Part shown: in pieces, positions 1 to 12,700 of the stretch
Position numbering within the stretch: position 1 is the stretch's first letter
Layout of the letters: each line of letters begins with the position of its first letter
Assembly: GCA_014218235.1 (NCBI GenBank)
Contig: CM024753.1
Coordinates: 3,348,001-3,412,000 of the forward strand
DNA from: Colocasia esculenta
Lineage: Eukaryota > Streptophyta > Magnoliopsida > Alismatales > Araceae
Reading direction: 5' to 3'
DNA length: 64,000 nt
The notes under the pieces: generated by a model
The model's input: the letters and a program-made list of their open reading frames with translations, nothing else
Databases searched by the model: none
Told to the model about the DNA's origin: nothing
Made by a program: the position numbers and the translations under genes

Positions 1-52
1 AGCACAATGCCTAGAAGATGCGACTGAACTCACTGAGAGCATCAAGGGTAGA

Positions 53-2450
53 ATGTTCAGGAAAGAGCAAACTTTCGGAGTATCGAGCAAGCCTACTAAT
101 GGCAAGAAAAGGCCGTTAAGTATCACTGACGGGCCAAGCCAGGAGTGGAAGCCAAAGTCCCCACCACTACTGCTCCGAACAACAAGCCCAGATGCAAACA
201 CTGTGACAAGCTTGGTCACACGACAGAAGAATGCTGGAGGAAGGCAGGTGCATGCCTTCGTTGTGGGAGCCGAGAGCATCGGATTCCTGAATGCCCATTA
301 CTGAGGGAGAATGAGAAGCGTCCTGCGGGACCAAAGAAGCCAGGTAAACTCCAAGCCCTGCAAGAAGTGGACACCACGAGGAAGGTGGAGTTGTGGAAGG
401 TACACTACCGATCTTTTCTCATTCAGCATTTGTGTTTGTTCGATACTGGTGCTACACATTCGTTCATATCACAAGCATTTGCTGATACCTTAAATGAGAA
501 ACCTACATCCATGATTTGAATTACCTGTCACAACACCACTAGGAGAAAGGGCTCAATTGAATAAATATTATCCATTGGCTGATTTTAAGATTGGTGAACT
601 CAATCGAGCTAACTTGATCTGTATGCCCTGGAGGGCTACGATGTTATTCTAGGAGCCGATTGGCTATCCACGTATGGGGCTATCGTGGATTGTAGAAGAG
701 GAAAATTTTCTTTTAGTGAATCCCTAAGCTGACCTTCACAGGACGTAGGCACAAGAGACATTGTCTCTCGTCTCTGCCATAAAGGCACAAAACATGATAA
801 GAAAGGGTTGTGTGGCATTTCTTGCCGCAATTGTAGTTGAGAAGAAAGAAACCAAGATATCAGACATTCATATAGTGCAAGAATATCCAACGTGTTTCCC
901 GATGAGCTGCCAGGCATTCCAACCCGAGAGAGATGTAAATTTCTCAATTGATCTCGTACCTGGAGCTGCACCGGTTTCACGCAAACCTACAGGATGTCCC
1001 CGGCTGAAGAAAGAGTTGAAGGAGCAACTGATGGAACTTCTAGAAAAGGGTTTCATTAGGCCAAGTGCTTCTCCCTGGGGAGCACCAGTGTTGTTCGTCA
1101 AGAAGAAGGACGGATCCATGAGATTATGCATCGATTACAGGCAGTTAAACAATCTCACTATCAAGAACAAGTACCCTCTGCCGCGTGTCGATGAACTATT
1201 TGATCAAATATCAGGAGCAAAGTATTTTTCTAAGATTGACCTTAGATCGGGATATCATCAGATGAGGATTAAAGATGCAGATATCTACAAGACAGCTTTC
1301 AGGAGCAGGTACGGTCATTACAAATTTGTAGTCATGCCTTTTGGACTAACCAATACTCTGCAGCTTTTATGCAATTAATGAACAACATCTACCGGCCCTA
1401 GCTCGACAAGTTCGCCGTGGTATTCATTGATGATATTCTCATATACTCCAAGACCAAGGAAGAGCATGAGGAGCATCTGAGGATCGCTCTGCAAATCTTG
1501 CGGGACAATCAACTCTACGCCAAATTGAGCAAGTGTGATTCTGGCTCGAGGAGGTGTCATTTATGGGTCATGTATTTCCAAGGACGGTATCGCTGTCGAC
1601 CCTTCCAAGGTAGAAGCTGTGCTCAACTGGGAAAGGCCGACCAATGTCACAGAAATCAGGAGCTTCTCTTGAACTGGCTGGATATTACAGACGGTCATAA
1701 AGATTTCTCCGAGATAGCTGTACCTCTTACGCGTCTTACGCGGAAGGAAAGCCCATATGTCTGGAGCAAGGAATGCGAGAAGAGCTTTCAGACACTCAAG
1801 CAATTGTTGACATTTGCCACCTGTCCTCGCATTACCAGTCGAAGCGCAGGATTCTCAGTCTACACTAATGCATCTGGAATCGGTCTAGGCTGCGTATTAA
1901 TGCAGAATGAGAAAGTGATAGTCTATTCATCAAGGCAATTGAAGCAACATGAGGTTAATATCCTGTCCATGACTTAGAGCTAGCTGCTGTGGTATTTGCA
2001 CTCAAGATCTGGAGGCATTACCTATATGGGGAACAATCATTGTCTACTCCGACCACAAGAGTTTGAAATACTTATTTTCTCAAAAGGAGCTCAATATGCG
2101 ACAACGGAGATGGCTGGAGTACTTGAAGGATTTTGATTTCAAATTCATACCACCTAGGCAAAGGTAACGTAGTAGCTGACGCACTCAGTAGAAAGCCAGT
2201 AGCTTCGTTATCTGTCTAGTCATGGGCGAGATGCAATTGTTAGAGCAATTCGCCAGTCTAGATCTGAATATTGAAAAGAGAAGTGATAAGATGTTAGTGG
2301 CTAACCTTAAAGCTCAACCCGACATCTTTGTCGAGATCAGAGAGCAACAGGCTAAGATCCGTTTCTAATCAGAGTAAGGAAGACCATAGCTGACAAGCCA
2401 GACTTCTCCATCGCTGAAGATGGAAGAATATTATTCCAAGCTAGGACATG
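53..2450 (+). pseudogene. Ty3-A gag-pol, left part (zinc knuckles, protease, RT, RNase H), degenerate
   Basis: Two CCHC zinc knuckles are visible (CKHCDKLGHTTEEC and CLRCGSREHRIPEC, about 195-300). The aspartic protease motif LFDTGATHSFIS follows near 435-475. Reverse transcriptase runs from about 950 to 1540, with SPWGAPVLFVKKKDGSMRLC, KIDLRSGYHQ and the catalytic motif FIDD at about 1422. RNase H follows, with a DASGIGLGCVLMQ motif near 1867 and SDHKSLKYLFSQKEL near 2055. Frameshifts and stops occur after the protease (516), inside RT (1376), after 1975 and again near 2166, so no polyprotein can be made. Codon choice resembles Ty3-B but the sequence is clearly a different, older copy. Confidence 0.88.
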
Positions 2451-4850
2451 TGTAAGGCCCCCGAATTTCCGTCGCATTATTGTATTTGTATGTGTATATT
2501 TGTGCTTGTGTATGTATATACATATTTACGTACGTATTAATTAGTACAATTACGTGTGCATGTGTTTATACTAGAGTAAATAATGCATGTATTGAAGGTG
2601 ATAGTATGGATACACTACCATATACATATTGCATGTATATATGCATGGCATGCATAGTTTCTGCATGTTTTGGAGTTCTGGCCGAAGGCCAATTGGCGTC
2701 AACCCCTAGCCGTTGGGTGGTGTCAGCGTCCACCCATGGACGCCACACTAATCCTGACGTCTAACGATGTGTGGACGCCTATTTCTCTGACCGCTGCGTT
2801 GCAGAGCCAGAAATTCCGGAAACAAGGAAGCTCACCCATTGGGAGCTGTCCCACGGCTCTGAGAGCCATCTTATCACCCTATGAGTGGGAGAGAAGTCTC
2901 TCCCATATATCCAACCCGAATCTGCTCCCCAACCCCTCTCTCTTCACCTTTTGCAAGAGAGAAACAAGAGGAGAAAACCCTAGCTTCTGAGCTGTCAGAA
3001 AACCCCATACTTGCAGCCCAAAAATCCGAACTTCTAAAGCTTGTCCGGCGTTCTACTGCAACTGGAGGCTAGAGGATCATCGAGGAAGGCCTCCCAACGT
3101 TTCCTTGCTGTGGAGATCATCCAAGAGCACGGAGGAAGGAGATCTTGGAGGACATTTCTGCACTTCTTGGGACTGCCCAAGGAGGGCTTCACCAGCACTT
3201 TTGATCCCTTCGGAGTGTTTCTAAAAGGCAAGTGACCCTACCATAAGGTTCCGTATGAGTCTAGGATGGTTTTTCAATTTTAGGAATTTTCCCTCGTGTC
3301 CTAGACCCTAGATTCACCCTATTGAGAGCTCGGGTCTGTGTTCTACACAGACTTGAATTAACGACAAGGTCCCTGGACGCTGAGATCATGATTGGCGTCC
3401 ATCGACTATGCCGCCGACATTGAATTAGCGGCCAGAGATCGCCGCCAAGTTCATCTGGACAGAACAGTAAACTATTCTGCCCTCCTATACGATTATTTTC
3501 GACGGGTTTTTCCGTGATGAGGATATATGGTAACCCTATACACTATGTATACTGGTAAATGTGGTGTGTGGATGAGTTATGATGTGTGGTGGTGAATGTT
3601 AGAGATTATTATCCCATGAAATTTCAAGATGATTTGTTGGTGATCTTGCCAATCCATGTTTTATGATTAGGGATAGTCTGAGTGCCCTAAGTTTTGTCAG
3701 ATCATGAGTTAGGGATTAGTATATGTGTACTCAAATTTTGAAAATTGTCCATGCTTGCATAAATTGCTATTAATTTCGGTTCGGTAAATAAAAAGGCATG
3801 CAAGAAAGAATTGTTGTGATCGATGTATAGTGTATGATTTAGGGTAATTCTATATTTTTAGATCATGCATATAACAGTTAGTCTCTGTTCAAACAGTGAG
3901 TGGCAAAAATGCATGATGGTGTTAAACTCCATGTCAACTTAAATTGTGAACGACATGCTAAATAGGTATTTGATTTTCTGTAAATTCTATTTAGCTCAGA
4001 AAAATCTGAAAATTTGATTGTATGATCTTGAACCCGAAAATAGCATGTGGTTAAATTTTCAGGTCATTTGGACCAGTATATAAGGAGTTATGCACTTTTT
4101 CTATGTGAAATGTAAAAATTTATGCATGTCATCGTAAAGTTGTGTTTTCCCTTCATATATGCACAGTGTTCACGTTGGTAGCTCTCATGTCTTGGTTCTT
4201 TAAAGGCAAAATGTCACGAGTAAATTGAATAGAGAGCATGTGATAGGTAAGTTTTATTCTTAGAAATCTGAAAGCATGATCTATGTATTAAATTGTAGAA
4301 CTTTCATGATAGGTTGCAATTTTCAAATGACTAGCATGCCATATGTTGAAATTGTGAATGTGCATGTAAAACCGCTATGACTTATACGTGTACGTTATGA
4401 GTAGTGTTGCTTGCTGAGTCTTTAAGACTCACTCCTTACTTCGGCGTACAGGTATAGACGTGACGAGACTCTCGTGGAGGAGACGGTAAGACGGACTCCG
4501 AGCGCGGAGTTTAGATTGTTGGAGCAGTTGTACCCTTTTGTGCTTTCATAGTATAAAAGTGACATTGTACTAGAAATCATGAGAAATTGTATAAGTGTGG
4601 ACATTGTGTACTTAATTTTCAGCAATTTAATTATGTGAACTTTTAGCTCTTAATGTTAATTGCAAATTTCATCTATGTTTAATGTGGATGATGAATGAAT
4701 GAAGACAGTTGTCTCTTACTTCCGCTACTCTATCGTATATTCGCGTGTATCTCAGCTGTTTGTAACGTTTGGGTAAATGTCCCACTGTATGACTCTTGCT
4801 ATACCGACGTGGGTTGGTATAACCGTACCGGTATAATGAGGGCCGTCACA
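2451..4850 (+). repeat. Ty3-B left LTR (2.4 kb)
   Basis: The repeat starts TGTAAGGCCC and ends GGCCGTCACA. It aligns along its length with 9761-13047 apart from small indels and one large gap. The right LTR has about 866 extra bases (11469-12334) that are missing here at 4140. Three bases (AGT) are shared at both edges of the missing block, which fits a microhomology-mediated deletion in this copy. The region reads into the element at 4851. Confidence 0.93.
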
Positions 4851-4855
4851 GAGAT

Positions 4856-4869
4856 TGGTATCCGAGAGA
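4856..4869 (+). promoter_or_regulatory. Ty3-B primer-binding site (initiator tRNA-Met type)
   Basis: Six bases after the left LTR the sequence TGGTATCCGAGAG resembles the plant initiator tRNA-Met complement TGGTATCAGAGC, with mismatches. Its position right after the LTR fits minus-strand DNA priming. Confidence 0.75.
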
Positions 4870-5029
4870 CCGGTTGAGATTGCACATGATATACCTAAGT
4901 CATCATCCCCATTGCATGCTAAGTATGTCCACATGTGTAAAAACAATAATAAGAAGTGAAAGATAGATAAGAAAATGGTTAGAAAACTTAGCAACCTAGC
5001 TCTAATAGGGCTGAAATTTTATTACAGCC

Positions 5030-6024
5030 ATGGCTTCGAGAGGTAGGCGTGGTGGAGCGTCGGCCCGTGAGGACGAGCCACGACGTGACGAGCGGGCGGA
5101 GCAGCAGGCCCCGCACTGCCAGGTCCTGTACTTCCCCCACCGCCGCCTGTGGATTACGGAGTATTCATGCAAGGTCTGGTGCAAGCCATGCAGACGCAGG
5201 CTCATACCCAGGCAGCACTCCAGGCACAGTTGGAGGCCCAGGTAGAATAATGAAACAACTAGTAGTTGCTATTTAAATTGCATGATATTGTGTTTATTGT
5301 GTATTGCCTGTTTTTTAATGTAGCAGGCTCAGGCACCAGCTCAGGACCATGGTGGACCTCCCATCATGGAGCGATTCAAGAGATGACCCCACCCCTTTTA
5401 GGGGGAGAGTGATCCATTAATGGCAGAAAGTTGGTTAAGGGAGACAGAGAAAATCTTCCGAGCCATCAGGTGCCCTGATGAGGATAAGGTGACATTAGCC
5501 ACCTACATGCTACAGGTAGGCTTTTAATTTTGTATGTTTGTATGTTCTGCTTAATTTAGAATTTGTTAGTTGGTGCTTATGAAGGTGTATTGCAGGAGAG
5601 AGCGGATGTATGGTGGTCCTCCCTACTACGTACACGCTTTGAGGACGAAGCAGTAGATGTGGCGTGGGACGCGTTCGTGAGGCTCTTTCGAGCCAAGTTC
5701 GTCCCAGAGCATATCCAGGACAAGATGGAGCAGGAATTTCTCTCCCTGACGCAAGGCTCCATGACCGTGCTGGAATACGAGGCAAGGTTTTCTGAACTTT
5801 CTAAGTATGCACCGCATATCGTAGAGGATGAGCGCAGGAGGACGAAGAAATTCGTGATGGGACTCAAGCCATCACTGCAGACGAGACTCGTGGCGTTTGA
5901 CCACCGCACGTTGGACGAGGCCCTCAGTGCTGCCTGCAGGCAGGAGGGAGAAATGGAGCAATATCTGGAGGAAAAGAAGGCTTTGCAGAAGAGGCCGGCA
6001 ACGACGTTCCAGCGGCAGATATAA
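5030..6024 (+). pseudogene. Ty3-B gag (capsid region), interrupted by two intron-like segments
   Basis: The reading frame begins at the ATG at 5030 (MASRGRRGG...) and shifts frame before a glutamine-rich stretch near 5168-5241. After 5596 a retrotransposon gag capsid region is open to 6024, with ERADVWWSSLLRTRF, FSELSKYAPHIV and KFVMGLKPSLQ as recognisable motifs. Two AT-rich pieces, 5242-5323 (82 bp) and 5516-5595 (80 bp), start GT and end AG and contain in-frame stops. Removing them joins the flanking gag codons in phase 0. Extra stops and frame slips at 5380-5400 show decay. Whether the two pieces are really spliced is inference. Confidence 0.75.
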
Positions 6025-6093
6025 AGAAACGATGTACCAGACACCGCAGCGATCCGTGACAGTCAGCAACTCTCCGGTACCTTCTGTACGTTC

Positions 6094-6770
6094 CCCTGGT
6101 GTGAAGAAAGAGTGTCCCCATTGCGGGAAGACATGGTGGTGGTTCCGAGTGTTGGTTGGTAGCGGGTAGATGCTTGAAGTGCGGGAGCAGCGACCACAAG
6201 ATCAAGGATTGCCCAAGACTTCAGCAGGGAGCTCAGCGTGGAGCGCCAGCCCCAGCAGTAGCGGCAGCCGCGCCAGCTACAGGAAGACCAGGAAGGCCTC
6301 GAGCCCCAGCTCGAGTGTTTGCTTTAGCTCGCGAGGACGCCGAGCAGGCGAAGCATGCCACCGAAGGTACGGTTTTGCTTCTAGGTGTGCACGCTCGGGT
6401 TTTGTTTGATACGGGTGCTACTCACTCGTTCATTTCCGAGCGGTTCGCTAGGCAGTTAGCCCTAGAGTCAGGCGTAGAGTCTGAGGATTTAGAGGTCCCT
6501 TTGTCTGTGCACACCCCTGCGGGTACGGTATCGACTAGGAAGTGCATTCCGTCGTTACCTGTGTGCATTGAGGATAGAATCCTAAATGGGTGTTTCTTCT
6601 TGCTAAAGATGAAGGACTATGATGCTATTCTTGGTCTGGATTGGCTAGAGGAGCACTATGCGTTAGTGGATTGTCGTCGGAAGAGGATTGTTTTCCGCAT
6701 TCCTGGTGAGGACGAGTTCTCTCATCCCTTGCCAAAGAACTTGGCTGGAAAGTTGTCATCTCTGCCATGA
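6094..6770 (+). pseudogene. Ty3-B gag zinc knuckle and aspartic protease
   Basis: A first zinc knuckle near 6113 (CPHCGK) is broken by a frame slip and stop at 6169. The second (CLKCGSSDHKIKDC, from about 6171) is intact. It is followed by a basic, alanine- and proline-rich linker and a retropepsin-like domain with LFDTGATHSFIS at about 6400. A second conserved block, YDAILGLDWL, lies near 6619. The frame is open from 6156 to 6770 and stops at the junction with RT, so the protease domain looks intact but is separated from RT by a frameshift. Confidence 0.82.
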
Positions 6771-6773
6771 AGG

Positions 6774-8326
6774 CGATGCGCATGGTAAACAAGGGTTGTG
6801 ACGCTTTTCTTGCCAGCGTGGTGTTAGTGCCAGAGGCTGATGAGTCACTTACTCTTGCGGAGATTGAGGTAGTGCAGGATTTTCCAGATGTCTTTCCTGA
6901 TGACTTGTCTGATTGCCATCGGATAGAGAGATAGAGTTTACTATAGAGTTGCTTCCGGGCACCTCTCCTATCTCGAAGGCTCCATATCGGATGGCACCTG
7001 TGGAGTTAGCCGAGTTGAGGAGGCAGTTGCAAGAGTTGCTTGATAAGGGATTTATTCGCCCTAGTGTTTCCCCTTGGGGCGCACCTGTATTATTCGTCAA
7101 GAAGAAAGACGGGTCACTTAGGTTGTGTATTGACTATAGGAAGTTGAACCAAGTGACTGTGAAGAACATGTATCCCTTACCTCGTATTGATGACTTGTTT
7201 GACCAGTTGCGAGTTGCATCAGTCTTTTCTAAGATTGACTTGCGATCTGGTTATCATTAGTTGAGGATTCGGAGTGAGGATGTGTCCAAGACGGCATTTA
7301 GAACCCGTTATGGACATTATGAGTTCTTGGTCCTTCCTTTCGGATTGACCAACCCCCCTGCAGCGTTCATGGATCTCATGAACCGGGTTTTAGGCTGTAT
7401 TTAGATAGCTTTGTCGTAGTGTTTATTGACGATGTGTTGGTCTATTCTCCGGATGAGGCCACCCACCGTCAGCATCTGAGGTTAGTGTTAGAGGTTCTTC
7501 GTGAGCACAAGTTGTATGCAAAATTCAGCAAGTGCGATTTTTGGTTGCGCGAGGTTCATTTCCTCGGGCATGTTATCTCCGGCGTTGGTGTTGCATTTGA
7601 TCCAGCGAAGGTCCAGGCAGTTATGGATTGGGAGGTTCCCAAGACCCCTTCGGAGATTCGTAGTTTTATTGGTTAGCTGGTTACTATCGGCGATTCATTG
7701 AGGGTTTCTCATCCATCGCCGCCCCCTTGACAAAGCTAACCAGGAAGGGTGAGAGGTTCGTATGGTCTGAGGCTTGTGAGCGTAGCTTCCAGCTATTGAA
7801 GGCTAAGCTTACTTCTACTCCGGTATTGGTATTGCCTAGTGGTCTAGAGGGCTTTGCCATTTATACGGATGCGTCTCGGGTTGGTTTGGGCTGTGTGCTA
7901 ATGCAACAAGACAGGTAGTGGCTTATGCTTCTCGTCAGTTAAAGGAGCATGAGAAGAAATATCCGACTCATGATTTGGAGCTCGCAGCATGGTTCATGCA
8001 CTAAAGATCTGGAGGCACTATCTTTATGGTGTCAGATTGAGGTGTTTACTGACCACAAGAGCTTGAAGTATCTTTTCTCCCAAAAGGAATTAAACCTGAG
8101 GCAGAGAAGATGGATTGAGTTCTTGAAGGACTATGACTTCGACCTTCAGTATCACCCTGGAAAGGCGAATGTCGTAGCGGATGCGCTTAGTAGAAAGAGG
8201 TCTTCGCTCCAGCAGGATTGGAAGATGTTGGAGGATGCGGCGTACTCTATGACCGAGTTAGAGCCATCGCTGTGTCAGGCTTTTGTAGCTCAGCTATCCC
8301 TTAGATCCTCGTTTTGGATGAGGTGA
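6774..8326 (+). pseudogene. Ty3-B reverse transcriptase and RNase H, degenerate
   Basis: Reverse transcriptase motifs include IRPSVSPWGAPVLFVKKKDG (about 7050), KIDLRSGYH (about 7230, followed by a stop at 7258-7260), the catalytic FIDD (about 7422) and a connection-domain stretch to 7676. RNase H follows with TDASRVGLGCVLMQQ (about 7864) and TDHKSLKYLFSQKELNLRQR (about 8049). At least four frame breaks or stops occur (6921, 7258, 7400 and 7676-7700, 7916-7990). The region therefore cannot make one enzyme, although each block is well conserved. It reads into the integrase section. Confidence 0.86.
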
Positions 8327-8399
8327 TCGAGCAACAGGAAGCCGACCCTAGATTGTTAATTTTAGGGGTAAGGCGGGCATTGCTCGTGATGAGGACGGT

Positions 8400-9716
8400 G
8401 TGATTAGATTTCAGCACCGTGTTTGTGTCCCTGATTTAGTAGATGTCCGTGAGCATGTGCTAGCAGAGGCTCATAGATCGCGATTCTCTATTCATCCGAG
8501 TAACACTAAGATGTATCAAGACCTGAAAAGATCATTTTGGTGGTCCGGCATGAAGAAGGATGTTGCGGATTATGTGTCTAGATGTCTAGTATGTCAGCAA
8601 GTGAAGGCCGAGCGACAGCGACCATCCGGCCTTATGCAGAGGATGGATATCCCAGTATGGAAGTGGGAAGCTGTCACTATGGACTTCGTTTCGGGTTTGC
8701 CTCGATCTAGAAGGGGCAATGACTCGATTTGGGTAGTTATAGATAGATTCTCGAAGACTGCTCATTTCTTGGCTATGAAGAAGAAGCAGTCAGTAGAGAG
8801 TTTAGCTAGATTGTATGTTAGTGGTATCATTAGATTGCATGGCGTACCGAAGTCGATTATTTCGGATCGAGATCCGAGATTCACTTCGAGGCTGTGGAAG
8901 GGTCTTCAGGATGCGTTAGGTTCGGAGTTGAAGCTCAGTTCGGCGTTTCATCCCCAGACCGATGGACAGTCCGAGCCGACTATCCAGACGCTCGAGGATA
9001 TGTTGAGAGCGTGTGTTCTGGATTGGAAGGATTATTGGGAGCGTCATTTACCTCTTGTGGAGTTCGCATACAATAACAGCTTTCATGCTAGTATTGGTAT
9101 GGCTCCATTCGAGGCGTTGTATGGTAGGCCCTGCAGATCTCCGTTATGTTGGGAGGAGACTGGTGATAGGCAGTTGATCGGACCAGAGTTAGTTCAGGAA
9201 ACTTCGGATAAGATCCAGCTTATCAGGAAGAGGCTTGTTGCGGCACAGGATAGGCAGAAGAGTTATGCCGACAACATGAGAAAGGATTTGGAGTTCGAGG
9301 TTGGCGATCATGTCTTCTTAAAGATATCGCCTACTCGAGGTGTTGTCAGATTTGGCGGGTAGTAAGTTGAGCCCAGGTTCATTGGCCCATATGAGATTCT
9401 CCGACGTTTGGGCAGCGTGGCATATGAGCTAGCATTACCCCCAGCTTTGGCTAGCGTTCACCCTCTATTCCACGTATCGATGCTCAGGAAGTATGTCCGA
9501 GATCCGTCTCATGTGATTAGTCATGAGCCAGTGGAGATCCAGCCAGATCTTTAGTATGTCGAGCAACCAGTAGCTATTCTTGACCGGAGGTTCAGCATCT
9601 CCGGAACAAGAGTATTGCGTCGGTGAAAGTTCTCTTGCGGAACTTCTCACGAGAGGAGGCTACTTGGGAGCTTGAGGATGCGATGAAGAAGAAGTATCCC
9701 CTTTTGTTTGAGTAGT
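8400..9716 (+). pseudogene. Ty3-B integrase and C-terminal chromodomain-like tail
   Basis: An open frame from 8400 to 9362 covers the HHCC zinc-binding region (histidines in HRSRFSIHPS, cysteines in CLVCQQVK). It also covers the catalytic core with MDFVSGLP, ISDRDPRF and GQSEPTIQTLEDML, so the D, D and E positions are all retained. A stop at 9360-9362 interrupts the conserved GPY/F region that follows. The remaining tail to 9716 has AYELALPPALASVHPLFHVS in pieces, then PVAILDRR and remnants typical of chromoviral integrase ends. The core looks functional but the tail is broken. ORF-level intactness makes this the best-preserved coding part of Ty3-B. Confidence 0.87.
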
Positions 9717-9745
9717 GTCGTTCTAACTTCGAGGACGAAGTTTCT

Positions 9746-9760
9746 TTAAGGGGGAGAGGG
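9746..9760 (+). promoter_or_regulatory. Ty3-B polypurine tract
   Basis: TTAAGGGGGAGAGGG lies directly before the right LTR start TGTAAGG. It sits just after the ACTTCGAGGACGAAGTTTC block common before the tract in plant chromoviruses. It would prime plus-strand synthesis. Confidence 0.85.
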
Positions 9761-12700
9761 TGTAAGGCCCTCGAATTTCCGTCGCATTATTTGTATTTGT
9801 ATGTGTATATTTGTGCTTGTGTATGTATATACATATTTACGTACGTATTAATTAGTACAATTACGTGTGCATGTGTTTATACTAGATGTAAATAATGCAT
9901 GTATTGAATGGTGATAGTATGGATACACTACCATATACATATTGCATGTATATATGCATGGCATGCATAGTTTTCTGCATGTTTTGGAGTTCTGGCCGAA
10001 GGCCAGATTGGCGTCAACCCCTAGCCGTTGAGTTGGTGTCAGCGTCCACCCATGGACGCCAACACTAATCCTGGCGTCTAACGATGTGGACGCCTATTTC
10101 TCTGACCTGCATGCGTTGCAGAGCCAGAAATTCCGGAAACAAGGAAGCTCACCCATTGGGGAGCTGTCCCCAACGGCTCTGAGAGCCATCTTATCACCCT
10201 GTGAGTGGGAGAGAAGTCTCTCCCATATATCCAACCCGAATCTGCTCCCCAACCCCTCTCTCTTCACCCTTTTGCAAGAGAGAAACAAGAGGAGAAAACC
10301 CTAGCTTCTGAGCTGTGAGAAAACCCCATACTTGCAGCCTAAAATTCCGAACTTCTGAAGCTTGTCCACATTCTACTGCAACTGGAGGCTAGAGGGATCA
10401 TCGAGGATGGCCTCCCCGACATTTCCTTGCTGTGGAGATCATCCAAGAGCCCAGAGGAAGGAGATCTTGGAGGACATTTCTGCACTTCTTGGGACTGCCC
10501 AAGGAGGGCTTCACCAGCACTTTTGATCCCTTAGGAGTGTTTCTAAAAGGCAAGTGACCCTACCATAAGGTCCCGTATGAGTCTAGGATGGTTTTTCAAT
10601 TTTTATGAATTTTCCCTCGTGTCCTAGACCCTCAGATTCACCCTATCTTGAGAGCTCGGGTCTGTGTTCTACACAGACCTGAATTAACGGCAAGGTCCCG
10701 GACGCTGAGATCATGATTGGCGTCCATCGACTATGCCGCTGACATTGAATAACGGCCAGAGACCACCGCCAAGTTCATCTGGACAGAACAGTAAACTATT
10801 CTGCCCTCCTATACGATTATTTTCGATGGGTTTTTTTGTTATGAGGATATATGGTAACCCTATACACTATGTATACTGGTAAATGTGGTGTGTGGATGAG
10901 TTATGATGTGTGGTGGTGAATGTTAGAGATTATTATCCCATGAAATTTCAAGCATGATTTGTTGGTGATCTTGCCAATCCATGTTTTATGATTAGGACTA
11001 GTCTGAGTGCCCTAAGTTTTGTCAGATCATGAAGTTGGTGGATTAGTATATGTGTACTCAATTTTGATAAATTGTCCATGCTTGCATAAATTGCTATTAA
11101 TTTCGGTTCGGTAAATAAAAAGGCATGCAAGAAAGAATTGTTGTGATCGATTTATGGTTGTATGATTTAGGGTAATTCTGTATTTTTAGATCATGCATAT
11201 AACAGTTAGTCTCTGTTCAAACAGTAAGTGGCAAAAATGCATGATGGTGTTAAACTCCATGTCAACTTAAATTGTGAACGGCATGCTAAATAGGTATTTG
11301 ATTTTCTGTAAATTCTATTTAGCTCATAAAAATCTGAAAAATTGAATGTATGATCTTGAACCCGAAAATAGCATGTGGTTAAATTTTCAGGTCATTTGGA
11401 CCAGTATATAAGGAGTTATGCACTTTTCCTATGTGAAATGTAAAAATTTATGCATGTCATCGTAAAGTGATTAGATATCGTTTAAACCCAACTTGATTGG
11501 TTAATTTACTGTGTGTTAAACTCCTGAAATCTGTAGTGTCATGTCAGGAAAACAGAGATATGCATGTGAGTGAGAAAGTGAATGGGATGAAAAGTGATAT
11601 GTGTAAAACCATGTGTAAAATCGGAAAAATGCGTAAATGTGTAACTGTGCCAATGTGACACTGCTTCCGTAGAGGGCAGTGGAACTGTATCAGGGAAAAG
11701 TCCCCCTGAGAAAGTTCAATGTGTAAGTGACCCTAAGGGCATTAGGGGGAAATCCTGGAGGTGGACAAGTACCACTGGTTATGGTGGAGACTTGTTCTCC
11801 CGGTCTGCGCAGTCCAAGAGTTGCCATTGGAATGCCTAGATGGCATCTATGTGTTATGTGATGTGTATATGTCCTTCTTTGGTGGTTTGGACTATGTGTC
11901 ACGACACCTAAAATGTGAATGTGTAATGTGTAATGTGTATGTGTTCATGTGTAATGTGTAAGTGAACAATGTGAAATGTGTATGTGTAAAGTGCAACCAT
12001 GTGAATTGGAAACTGGTGTAAAGGAAATGTGAAACTAAAAATGTGAGAATATGACATTGAAATCCATGTGAGACAAATCTGAAACCATGTGAAATCAGTA
12101 ATTTCATGTTGTTATCATCATGTTTATATGTGCGAAAATGTCTAGAATCCATGTTAGGGATATTGATGAGCACGAGTACAAAATAGCATGATTGGTTGTT
12201 CACATAGTATGTTTTAAACAACATTGTAGCTCTCATGTGTAGGTTTACAGCCATTAAACCATGTGAAACCAGCAACTTAAAGCATGTGAAAATGTCTATT
12301 TATGTGCTTAGGAACATGTAAAATCCATGCTAGTTGTGTTTCCCTTCATATATGCACAGTGTTCACGTTGGTAGCTCTCATGTCTTGGTTCTTTAAAGGC
12401 AAAATGTCACGAGTAAATTGAATAGAGAGCATGTGATAGGTAAGTTTTATTCTTAGAAATCTGAAAGCATGATCCATGTATTAAATTGTAGAACTTTCAT
12501 GATAGGTTGCAACTTTCAAATGACTAGCATGCCATATGCTGAAATTTGTGAATGTGCATGTAGAAACCGCTATGACTTATACGTGTACGTTATGAGTAGT
12601 GTTGCTTGCTGAGTCTTTAAGACTCACTCCTTGCTTTGGCGTACAGTATAGACGGTGATGAGACTCTTGTGGAGGAGACGGTAGAGACGGACTTCGAGCG

